26,238 nt of DNA from the IMG/VR virus record IMGVR_UViG_3300010885_012199, positions 1 to 26,238 of that record; one strand, 5' to 3'. The stretch comes from a virus. A program made the position numbers and the translations under genes. The notes below the pieces were generated by a model. That model was not told the DNA's origin, ran no database searches, and saw nothing but the letters and a program-made list of their open reading frames with translations. How positions within the stretch are numbered: the stretch's first letter is position 1; each line of letters starts with the position of its first letter. Below are positions 8,323-15,159 of this stretch, one piece after another.

Positions 8323-10594
8323 TTCCGTAGCTTTTGGCTTTGTGTTCTTCTAATAGAGCATAGCCTTCAAGTTGACTGCTAGCTGTGTTGCCAGCAACTT
8401 CAGCTTCAATTTGGTTAGCACGTACATCATCAAGGTGAGCACTTGCAATCTTCTTTTTGTCATCTGGACTTGGCTCAGCATTCTTTTTACTTTCTTGTGC
8501 TTGTGTGACCATTTCCATAACTTCTTCTTCAGTAGGCAAATATGCGTTGGCGTCTTTGATGCCCAACACATACAACATGTCTTCGTAAGGCTTACGTATT
8601 TTTTTAAATGCTTGTGGAGTTAATGCTCCGCTTTGAACTCCCATTGTAACTTCTTGTGTGAGCCCAGTTTGTGCTTGTTTGATAATCTGCAAGCGTTGTA
8701 AACTATTCTCTTCTGACTTCATACCAAGACCCAATTCAATGTGTATGGTCTTGCGTTCATTGAAGTTCATGTCATCAAACGCCAGGTAATCTAAAAACTC
8801 TGGCTTTCCATCTGGGTGGAATTCAGCAGCCAATTTCTTAACACCGTAGTCGTCGCCGTATTGTACCAGTGTACGCCATACTAACCAAATGGCATCTTTC
8901 ATGCCTTCGGCACTATTCTTAACTGTGTTGTCTTGGATAATTTGATTTGGTCCTAGAGCCAACTGTAGTTTTGCTCCTGAGTTACCTGGGCTCATCACTT
9001 CAGGATTGAACACATCCTGTGGACTGGTCATACCAATCATGGCCATGCTGTCTTGTTGTATGCGATTCATTGCACTTTCAATAAATGCATTGTTTCCGCT
9101 TGGTGGGGGAATTTGGTAAATGTCTTTAGCCGGATCAAATTTGCTGTCTAAAATAAAGATAGCAGCTTCACCGTCCTGTAACATTTCAAAATCCAATTTG
9201 TCTGGTTTGGCACCAATACGTGGTGTGGCAGTCAGCAAGCCCAGTTGTAGTTCTGCACGATAGCCACTAGTGGCATACTCTTGCATGGGCACTACTGATT
9301 CAGCAATGCTCATACCGTAAAAGTTTTGTGCCAGGGGTTTGGGTACCATGTTGGCCACTGGAATAAATTCTACTTCTTTGGCCGAAATAATGTATGTGCC
9401 TGAGTAAACAATTTCAACTAACTCTAGTTCACCATCATTGTCAATGTCATAACGATTCCAAATGGTCAATACTGTAACTTGACGTGCTTCTGGTTCTTGG
9501 GCACTATAGCCTGTTGATGGTAAACCGTTTACAGGAACTGAGTCACGTGCATGTAAGGCCAAGTTGTTTAGCAATGAGCCTGCTTGGAAAGCACCCACGT
9601 TTGAATATTCAGCGTGTATTTTGAATTGTTCTAGATCAATGTCTGGATAAAGCTCTGTGGCTTCTTGTATACTCATTGGTTTGTAAAAACCGCAGAATGG
9701 TTGTTCTTCAATTGAGATAACAGTGGGATCACACAACCAGTAATGTTGTGCAATGGGACGGAATTTCACATTGACAGTATAACCTGTTAGTTTGTACTTG
9801 GCTTCATAGCTGGTGTTACGGGCAATACTATCAGCAATGACATCTTCGCCTTGTTCTAGTTCTATGTTGGGCACTTCTTCTGTCATGTTGTCAAACTCGC
9901 CACGTGAGCCTGCTTCAGCAGTGGCAATGCGTGTGTCCATTTCAGCTTGACGCTGTGCTTCTGGCAATTGATCTACAAAGTCTTTGGTTTCTTTTATGAC
10001 CTTGGCCATGTCCACATCTGTTTTGCGACGACTCTGACGTAGCACAGTTAGGCCTGAATCTGCTGCCTGTTGTTCAAATGCAGCCAGTTGATCAGCAGTA
10101 CCGGTTGTGGTCACATAGCGTACGAAACTTTCACGCATGGGTGCAATCATCATTTCACCATTCTTGTGTAGGCAAGCATCAATAACCCAATGCTGTAAGA
10201 TAGTGTGTGGATCGTTGTTTTGGTTAATCAGCTTGTGTACCATGTTGGTGGCTTGGCGTGCTGCAACTTCATCCCGTTCATTGTCTGGTACAAACTCAAA
10301 ATTGATCTCACCATTTTGTGCAATACCTTTGGTGATCACAGCAGTGGCATAATCAACCATGGGTTTTACCACAGGATGTATGTAATCAATACCGTTAACT
10401 GGTTCCGTACTTTGTGTCACTGGTAACACTAGGTAATGATAGTCGCTGGCACGATTTACCTGGTTTTTAGTAGCCAGCAGGCGCAGGTTTGCTGCACATT
10501 TAGTTTGTAGTAGGTTGTGCATTTTGACAAAGCGGGCCATCATGCCGCGGGCATTGTCTAAGTTGCTGATTACTACGTTTTTGATATCAAGCAT
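8318..10594 (-). CDS. Portal protein, P22-like (758 aa)
   Basis: The portal is the dodecameric ring through which DNA is packaged and ejected. Its length of 758 aa fits the large P22/podovirus type. Visible features are a helical N terminus, a 'YHYLVLPVTQSTEPVNGIDY' clip-like segment near residues 53-72, a long DNA-facing region, and a C-terminal helical barrel rich in Q, E and K (EEEVMEMVTQAQESKKN). It follows the large terminase gene by 44 nt, the standard order. ATG 10594 was chosen; a GGAT lies 13 nt upstream and a GCTAAATA element 29 nt upstream. The assignment rests on length, composition and position, plus remembered P22-type portal patterns. Confidence 0.85.
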   Translation of the reverse strand: MLDIKNVVISNLDNARGMMARFVKMHNLLQTKCAANLRLLATKNQVNRASDYHYLVLPVTQSTEPVNGIDYIHPVVKPMVDYATAVITKGIAQNGEINFEFVPDNERDEVAARQATNMVHKLINQNNDPHTILQHWVIDACLHKNGEMMIAPMRESFVRYVTTTGTADQLAAFEQQAADSGLTVLRQSRRKTDVDMAKVIKETKDFVDQLPEAQRQAEMDTRIATAEAGSRGEFDNMTEEVPNIELEQGEDVIADSIARNTSYEAKYKLTGYTVNVKFRPIAQHYWLCDPTVISIEEQPFCGFYKPMSIQEATELYPDIDLEQFKIHAEYSNVGAFQAGSLLNNLALHARDSVPVNGLPSTGYSAQEPEARQVTVLTIWNRYDIDNDGELELVEIVYSGTYIISAKEVEFIPVANMVPKPLAQNFYGMSIAESVVPMQEYATSGYRAELQLGLLTATPRIGAKPDKLDFEMLQDGEAAIFILDSKFDPAKDIYQIPPPSGNNAFIESAMNRIQQDSMAMIGMTSPQDVFNPEVMSPGNSGAKLQLALGPNQIIQDNTVKNSAEGMKDAIWLVWRTLVQYGDDYGVKKLAAEFHPDGKPEFLDYLAFDDMNFNERKTIHIELGLGMKSEENSLQRLQIIKQAQTGLTQEVTMGVQSGALTPQAFKKIRKPYEDMLYVLGIKDANAYLPTEEEVMEMVTQAQESKKNAEPSPDDKKKIASAHLDDVRANQIEAEVAGNTASSQLEGYALLEEHKAKSYGT

Positions 10595-10622
10595 GTTTTG
10601 CGATCCAATTTATGTATTACAT

Positions 10623-10630
10623 TATTTAGC
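10623..10630 (-). promoter_or_regulatory. Late-type promoter GCTAAATA before the portal gene
   Basis: Lies in the 44-nt gap between terminase and portal. The predicted start near 10617 would leave a leader of about 23 nt. A degenerate CATAAATT also occurs at 10608-10615. Confidence 0.4.
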
Positions 10631-10638
10631 GTTGGGCT

Positions 10639-12249
10639 TTAGCCTGGGCTATGTGTCTTTTTCCACTCTGGTAGTTTTGTGTTGTCTGGTGTACGGTATT
10701 GACTACGCATGTCTCTGAAACGTTGCTTGGGTGTGCGTCCATCAGCTGCTTCTGCAATGCCCTGCAAACATCCTATTAGGGCGTAACGTGCTGAGTCAAT
10801 GCAATCGTCTGGATCGCTAAAGCGTCCTTTTTCATCAGCATAGTAATTTTGTGCTTCTCTAATAAACTCTGTACAGTTTTCATTCACATGTAGTGTGCCT
10901 AACTCCAACATCTGACGCATCACGTTGATACCAAAACTTTTGTGATTGGTTCTACGACCAGCATCATCAGGCGGATTCATAATGGCATCTGGATGCACAT
11001 TCAATTCGTACTGTTCAAACAGTTCTCTAATGCTCTGGCTGCTCATGGTGTAACGACCTTGTGTTGATGCATCAGCTGGCAACACTATGGGTGTGCCAAA
11101 TACTTCATGTCTCATTAGATGATTGATGTAGTTCATGGGATTGGCTTCTTCTGTGCCCTTGACCACTATCTGATGATGCAACCAAGCTTCTTGTTCTTCA
11201 GGATGCCAATACATTAAAGTAATAACTGTTTTGTCATTGATCAAACCTAAATCCAATGCAATGATTCTTCTGATGCCTTGTACTGAGCGTAGATCGTAGT
11301 CGCCTGTTTTGTACGTGGGCCAGTTGCGTATTTGGAACACAGCACCTTTGCCCATAACAGGCACACCGTTACGGCGTGCATCACGTTCATGTGGCAAGTA
11401 ATCACGTTCCAACTGCTGTCTGGTGCTCATCAACAAGAATGGTTCGCCCCAAGGATCGTATTCTGGCACATCATCCCAACTCACACGTATGTGTTCATAA
11501 CCCTCTTCATGGTTCCAAAACTTTGATACCAGGCCGTTAAGACCTTTGAGTGGTGTAAAACTACACAGCACTTGTCCTTGTGTTGTCGCTGTACGTGTTA
11601 CAATTTCACTGAAGAAGTCATCTGGTGGTTGTTCATCAAATACTGCCAATGATAATTTAAAACCTTGCATTTGGCGTACTTCCTGTGTGTAGTTGGCAAA
11701 CACCAGATAACTGTTGTTACCTGAGCTGTGTCTGACTTCTATGCCCAAACAGTTGGCACCATCATTACGCATGGTTTCAAATACTATACGGTCTCTGGGA
11801 ATAGCGCCACATCCTATTGAGTCCTGGATCTTGATATCTTGTGTGCCCAGCAGTTCATTTTGTAACACCATGGCAACCTGGCTCCATCCTTCTCCAGCTA
11901 CCATGGCAGTGATAGGTTTGGTGAACTGTTTGCCTGTCCACCAAGAAGGATAGATACCGGTCAGGTGCATGGCAGTTTCATAACAGGTTGAGACTGTTTT
12001 ACCAATTCGGTTAGCAGCCAAGATACCTCTACGATCTGAGTGGCCTGTTTCAAAGAAACGCTTTTGATGTTCAAATGGTCTAAAGTATTTTAATTGATTA
12101 TAACGCATGTCATCAGCTATGGTTATGACCAAGTCCTCAAACTTGGTTCTGGCATCTGATGGCATGTGTGTCAAGCTATCTGGCTTTAGGCCATGCAGGT
12201 CCAACACATAACGCAAGGCACGACGCATCAACAGGCTGGAGTCTATCAT
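10639..12249 (-). CDS. terL: Terminase large subunit (536 aa)
   Basis: The protein is the ATPase-nuclease motor that packages DNA into the procapsid. Visible motifs are FEHQKRFF upstream of a Walker A variant AANRIGKT (residues 78-85), Walker B with VFDEQ (D205, E206), and the coupling motif SFT (230-232). The RNase H-type nuclease domain starts with IIALDLGL (D333) and ends with the metal-binding aspartates in SDPDDCIDSARYAL (D481, D482, D485). All expected catalytic residues are present and the length is normal. The start overlaps the stop of the 212-aa gene as ATGA. The portal gene follows. It resembles terminases of podoviruses with headful or direct-repeat packaging; the packaging mode cannot be read from this window. 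Confidence 0.95.
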   Translation of the reverse strand: MIDSSLLMRRALRYVLDLHGLKPDSLTHMPSDARTKFEDLVITIADDMRYNQLKYFRPFEHQKRFFETGHSDRRGILAANRIGKTVSTCYETAMHLTGIYPSWWTGKQFTKPITAMVAGEGWSQVAMVLQNELLGTQDIKIQDSIGCGAIPRDRIVFETMRNDGANCLGIEVRHSSGNNSYLVFANYTQEVRQMQGFKLSLAVFDEQPPDDFFSEIVTRTATTQGQVLCSFTPLKGLNGLVSKFWNHEEGYEHIRVSWDDVPEYDPWGEPFLLMSTRQQLERDYLPHERDARRNGVPVMGKGAVFQIRNWPTYKTGDYDLRSVQGIRRIIALDLGLINDKTVITLMYWHPEEQEAWLHHQIVVKGTEEANPMNYINHLMRHEVFGTPIVLPADASTQGRYTMSSQSIRELFEQYELNVHPDAIMNPPDDAGRRTNHKSFGINVMRQMLELGTLHVNENCTEFIREAQNYYADEKGRFSDPDDCIDSARYALIGCLQGIAEAADGRTPKQRFRDMRSQYRTPDNTKLPEWKKTHSPG

Positions 12250-12884
12250 TTGGGTGTGTGTTCGTACATGACTGTGTCAGTGTCACCTAGTGCCCACTTG
12301 GCTTCTGTTTCTACTGACCAGCGTTGAGTTGCTACTCGAAAATCTGGACGCCTTAATTCTTTTGGATTGCTACTGGGTTCAAGAATCAGTAGTCTGTTGT
12401 TGGGCTGTGCGGCAAACTGTCCGTTGTCACACCGTATGAAGTTGTAGCTTTTGTGATCTTCTACATCTTCTGAAAAGCCGGTATCAAGTGTGTTGAAGTC
12501 TGGATGTGCTGAGTCCACAGTGAACATGTATTCACCTGACATCCAGGCTCCCGACTTTAATTTGAATCGACACTTCATACTCTGCAACTGTGCTTTTTTG
12601 ATCACAGTGATATCGTAACTGAGACAGTCCCATAGTTGCAAATAGTCTAACGGTAAAGGTTCACCTTCAATAGGTTTCCAACAGTAGGCATGTAGCGGCA
12701 ACTTGTCATACAATGCGCCATATTGATTTAGATAACTTTCAATACGGAATGCTTGACCTCTTAGACTTTTGATTGTGATCCACCAGGCGGGTTCCAGTTC
12801 GCCATGTCCTGATTCATGATCATAAAGAAACTCTCTACGCACAAAACATTTCACAGGCGGTAGGTTGGCCACGATGTGACTCAT
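12246..12884 (-). CDS. Conserved phage protein next to terminase (212 aa)
   Basis: The protein begins MSHIVANLPPVKCFVRREFL and contains HESGHGELEPAWWITIKSLRG, LYDKLPLHAYCWK, LPLDYLQLWDCLSYDITVIKK and SYNFIRCDNGQFAAQPNN. I remember similar proteins next to terminase genes in aquatic phages, always without an assigned function; this is memory, not a search. The strand-rich, tryptophan-rich make-up suggests a compact beta domain. There is no membrane segment and no obvious catalytic motif. The start is 3 nt after the 89-aa gene, has only a weak ribosome binding site, and its stop overlaps terL by 4 nt, so expression is coupled to packaging genes. Confidence 0.8.
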   Translation of the reverse strand: MSHIVANLPPVKCFVRREFLYDHESGHGELEPAWWITIKSLRGQAFRIESYLNQYGALYDKLPLHAYCWKPIEGEPLPLDYLQLWDCLSYDITVIKKAQLQSMKCRFKLKSGAWMSGEYMFTVDSAHPDFNTLDTGFSEDVEDHKSYNFIRCDNGQFAAQPNNRLLILEPSSNPKELRRPDFRVATQRWSVETEAKWALGDTDTVMYEHTPK

Positions 12885-12887
12885 TGG

Positions 12888-13157
12888 TTATTCAGCCAGG
12901 TGTCGACGTATGGTGTCGAGCTGGTGTGCTGTTTCGGCTAGGTCACGCAGTTCTATTGTGGTCATGCGCCATGTGGTTGGATCTGACACATCGCAACCAT
13001 CACGCTTGTCTAATCCTGCTTGCAAGCGTTCCATGACCAAGCGGAGACAATGTTCCACCTGGCTGGGATACTTTTCTGCAAAGGCTTCTCTGTGTACACG
13101 ATTGACCTTTTGTAGGATCTTGGTATCTGCTACCAGCCTGGCTTGATCTGGGTTCAA
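12888..13157 (-). CDS. Hypothetical protein with TTG start (89 aa)
   Basis: I do not recognise it. It is a hydrophilic, helical protein (KILQKVNRVHREAFAEKYPSQVEHCLRLVMERLQ). The start is TTG at 13157: GGAG lies 6 nt before it, and the TTG overlaps the stop TGA of the upstream 258-aa gene (TTGA). No ATG occurs near a ribosome binding site in this frame. Its place before the 212-aa gene and terL may point to a packaging accessory role, but nothing in the sequence shows it. Confidence 0.65.
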   Translation of the reverse strand: MNPDQARLVADTKILQKVNRVHREAFAEKYPSQVEHCLRLVMERLQAGLDKRDGCDVSDPTTWRMTTIELRDLAETAHQLDTIRRHLAE

Positions 13158-13930
13158 ATGTTACTCCAAGGATCATTGTTGTTGCCGCCACCAGTTTCAA
13201 TAACAAAGTCACGATCAATCCACACGTCCCATTGGTTTGATTTGTTCACTTTCATGCGTTGCATAAAGCCACGCAGTCTAGTACCTAAAGGTGTCAGCAT
13301 GCCATTGGCGTTGCGGATAACTTGTTCACCTGTTCTAGGATCAATCCATTCATATTTTTCTGGAACTTCTTTGCCAAACTTGTTGACTCTTACTCCAACT
13401 GGTCTTGTTGATATTGGACCCAACACTTCATAGGTGATAACATTGTTGGTATACTTTTTAAACACCACATCACATTTTTGTCCTGCTGCTTTGAAGTCAG
13501 CATCTGGATGTGGGAAAGCTCTTGAGTCAAAGCGTGTGACAATGGCGGCACCATCAATGTCCATGGGTAAGGGTGGAATGACCTTCATGGCGTCAATGGG
13601 AATGATATCGTTCTTGTCCAGATATGGATTTTCTGTGCCCAGCAAGTATTCATCTGGTGGCGCACCGTTGAGTACATCCATGGCTGTTTGGTATTTGAAT
13701 TTGTTGCTACGACCTTTAAGGTTCAACACATAACCTGTTTGGTCAAACACAAACTTCTCCAACTCTCGGGCTGTGGGGAAGTCGGTCATAAGGCCATCTA
13801 GGTCATACAAGGGTTCTGCTTCTACTTGGGGTCGTTTTGGTTCTGGTTTCACAGGCTTTGCAATATCTGCTACGTCTGTGTCAATGCCCCAGGTGGATTC
13901 TGCGGCGGCGGGTGTGGCTTTCTTTTTCAT
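13154..13930 (-). CDS. Hypothetical protein (258 aa)
   Basis: I do not recognise a family. The first 40 residues are basic and disordered (MKKKATPAAAESTWG), followed by DLDGLMTDFPTARELEKFVFDQTGYVLNLKG, which looks like a small helical unit. A strand-rich middle (VIPPLPMDIDGAAIVTRFDS) follows, then a basic C-terminal part (RLRGFMQRMKVNKSNQWDVWIDRDFV). There is no signal peptide or membrane segment. The Shine-Dalgarno AAAGGA is 7 nt upstream. It follows a 77-nt gap that holds a TTGACA-like box without a convincing -10 partner, and it overlaps the next gene by 4 nt. A virion or DNA-binding role is possible, but unsupported. Confidence 0.75.
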   Translation of the reverse strand: MKKKATPAAAESTWGIDTDVADIAKPVKPEPKRPQVEAEPLYDLDGLMTDFPTARELEKFVFDQTGYVLNLKGRSNKFKYQTAMDVLNGAPPDEYLLGTENPYLDKNDIIPIDAMKVIPPLPMDIDGAAIVTRFDSRAFPHPDADFKAAGQKCDVVFKKYTNNVITYEVLGPISTRPVGVRVNKFGKEVPEKYEWIDPRTGEQVIRNANGMLTPLGTRLRGFMQRMKVNKSNQWDVWIDRDFVIETGGGNNNDPWSNI

Positions 13931-14007
13931 TGTGATTCCTTTCTATGTAGTTCAATGAGCTGGTTGTCAAGTACAGCCAGCAAAACTTATTTGAAATATT
14001 GTTGTTG

Positions 14008-14244
14008 TTATCTCTTAAAGTTACGCTTGCTGTTACTACTCACAGGCTCTAACTTTGGGTTCACATGGTCGTCTTGTGCTCTTGCACCGAATGCATTTTG
14101 TATTGTGCGAGCTAGGGGTTCACGTTCTGCTTTGGCAGCTGTGAAGTCTGATCGTTTGCTCATGGTGCCTGCATTGCCTGTTCTAGGACCTGACTTCTGA
14201 TTTACTGTTGTGGTACTCTTTGGATTACCTTTTTGCATTTTCAT
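14008..14244 (-). CDS. Small basic protein with GPRTGN motif (78 aa)
   Basis: A short, strongly basic, probably disordered protein: MKMQKGNPKSTTTVNQKSG, then PRTGNAGTMSKRSDF, ending SSNSKRNFKR. The motif GPRTGN (near residues 19-24) is shared with the 121-aa protein at 14618-14983. The start lies 11 nt after the previous stop, with a weak AAGAAAG before it; the second ATG (14238) is an alternative. No function can be given. Small basic proteins in this position could be virion or DNA-binding components. Confidence 0.7.
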   Translation of the reverse strand: MKMQKGNPKSTTTVNQKSGPRTGNAGTMSKRSDFTAAKAEREPLARTIQNAFGARAQDDHVNPKLEPVSSNSKRNFKR

Positions 14245-14255
14245 ATTATTCTTTC

Positions 14256-14621
14256 TTAAGCGTCTGAGCCAGGAGCAACAGGTGTAAAGAACACTGACGT
14301 TGAGCCTGCGGCTGTAATGGCTGAAACATAAACGTTGGCCTGGCTGGCCAAAGTGCTGGTGCCAAAGTTGCCCACAATGGTCATTGACTCACCTGGTGCT
14401 AAAGGAACACCGCCAGCATCTGTGCCAATTGTGGGATGATCCATGGCAATGGCCTGTGCATAGGTTGGGAATACACCAACATAACAATATGCTGGGCTTA
14501 CGTTTGAACTGGCATTCAACACATGGAATGTGTTGGTTTGTGTGACCACGTTGCCCACGTTGGCTGTGGTGCCTGCGGCTGGTGTTAATACTCTAGTGGA
14601 ACCTACGACTGTGACGCTCAT
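14256..14621 (-). CDS. Probable beta-sandwich virion protein (121 aa)
   Basis: The protein is MSVTVVGSTRVLTPAAG at the start, followed by alternating T/V/S/G strands (NTFHVLNASSNVSPAYCYVG, GESMTIVGNFGTSTL) and an end rich in A, P and S. With no charged patches and strong strand character it resembles small head-decoration or fibre-attachment proteins. I chose ATG 14621 because it overlaps the upstream stop as ATGA and has AAGGAAAC in front; the ATG at 14681 lies inside the upstream gene and lacks a binding site. The structural role is inferred from composition and neighbours. Confidence 0.7.
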   Translation of the reverse strand: MSVTVVGSTRVLTPAAGTTANVGNVVTQTNTFHVLNASSNVSPAYCYVGVFPTYAQAIAMDHPTIGTDAGGVPLAPGESMTIVGNFGTSTLASQANVYVSAITAAGSTSVFFTPVAPGSDA

Positions 14622-14983
14622 TGTTCGTTTCCTTTGCGTGGACCAAGACCCATATTGATCTTGCTGGGATTGGCTGGACACTTGACTGTGGTACCGCCAT
14701 CAATCCGTCCTGTTCGAGCTGTAACATTTGGCACTGAACTTGAACCGTGGTTGCCAGTTCTAGGACCCATTCCAAAGTTTACATCACGGCCATCATTTGA
14801 ATGTCCTGAATGGTAGTTTTTGGCATAAGGGTTGGCGGCACGATTTACGCCGTCACCCATCTGTCCATTAAAGGCAAATGATTCGCCGTCGCCTGATTGG
14901 CTAGTGCCACGCACAGGTTTGGTTATACTGGCATTGGCTTTCATATCGTGTCCTGGCTTACGTGCTAGGGTTGAGTTCTTCAT
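14618..14983 (-). CDS. Glycine/asparagine-rich small protein with GPRTGN repeats (121 aa)
   Basis: A disordered-looking protein with SGDGESFAFNGQMGDGVNRAA and two GxGPRxGN units: GMGPRTGN in the middle and GLGPRKGN at the C terminus. The same motif occurs in the 78-aa protein two genes downstream. The start overlaps the stop of the 52-aa gene (ATGA), and its stop overlaps the next start (ATGA), so these genes form one coupled chain. The AAAGGAAC ribosome site lies 7 nt before the ATG. I do not recognise the family; a multi-copy virion-associated peptide is one possibility. Confidence 0.7.
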   Translation of the reverse strand: MKNSTLARKPGHDMKANASITKPVRGTSQSGDGESFAFNGQMGDGVNRAANPYAKNYHSGHSNDGRDVNFGMGPRTGNHGSSSVPNVTARTGRIDGGTTVKCPANPSKINMGLGPRKGNEQ

Positions 14984-15138
14984 CGTGTTGTTCCTTTGCC
15001 CTGTTTGGGTCGTTTTGTTTTCTTAAAGCTGGGCACATCTGTTGTCACAGCTCGACGTGCCGCTTGACTGCCCTGCTTCATAACCTGCCTAGTGGGGTTC
15101 AATCTATAAACACCTTTCATCTTGGGCTGGGTTGTCAT
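14980..15138 (-). CDS. Small basic protein (52 aa)
   Basis: A short open frame: MTTQPKMKGVYRLNPTRQVM, then KQGSQAARRAVTTDVPSF, then a lysine-rich end KKTKRPKQGKGTTR. About a quarter of the residues are K or R, suggesting nucleic-acid or capsid contact. The ATG sits exactly 5 nt after a TAAATA element, and AAAGG lies 11 nt upstream. The stop TGA overlaps the start of the next gene. Frame, spacing and coupling make it a real gene; the function is unknown. Confidence 0.7.
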   Translation of the reverse strand: MTTQPKMKGVYRLNPTRQVMKQGSQAARRAVTTDVPSFKKTKRPKQGKGTTR

Positions 15139-15143
15139 ATGTT

Positions 15144-15151
15144 TATTTACC
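15144..15151 (-). promoter_or_regulatory. Late-type promoter GGTAAATA before the 52-aa gene
   Basis: The minus strand reads GGTAAATAAACATATG. The 14-nt core TAAATAAACATATG is identical to that at the small-terminase start (17408). Predicted transcription start is on the A of ATG 15138. Confidence 0.45.
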
Positions 15152-15159
15152 TTTGTGCA

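Noticed and set aside
13940-13975. TTGACA-like -35 box upstream of the 258-aa gene
   Set aside because: No acceptable -10 partner at 16-18 nt, and no [C/G]NTAAATA element nearby.
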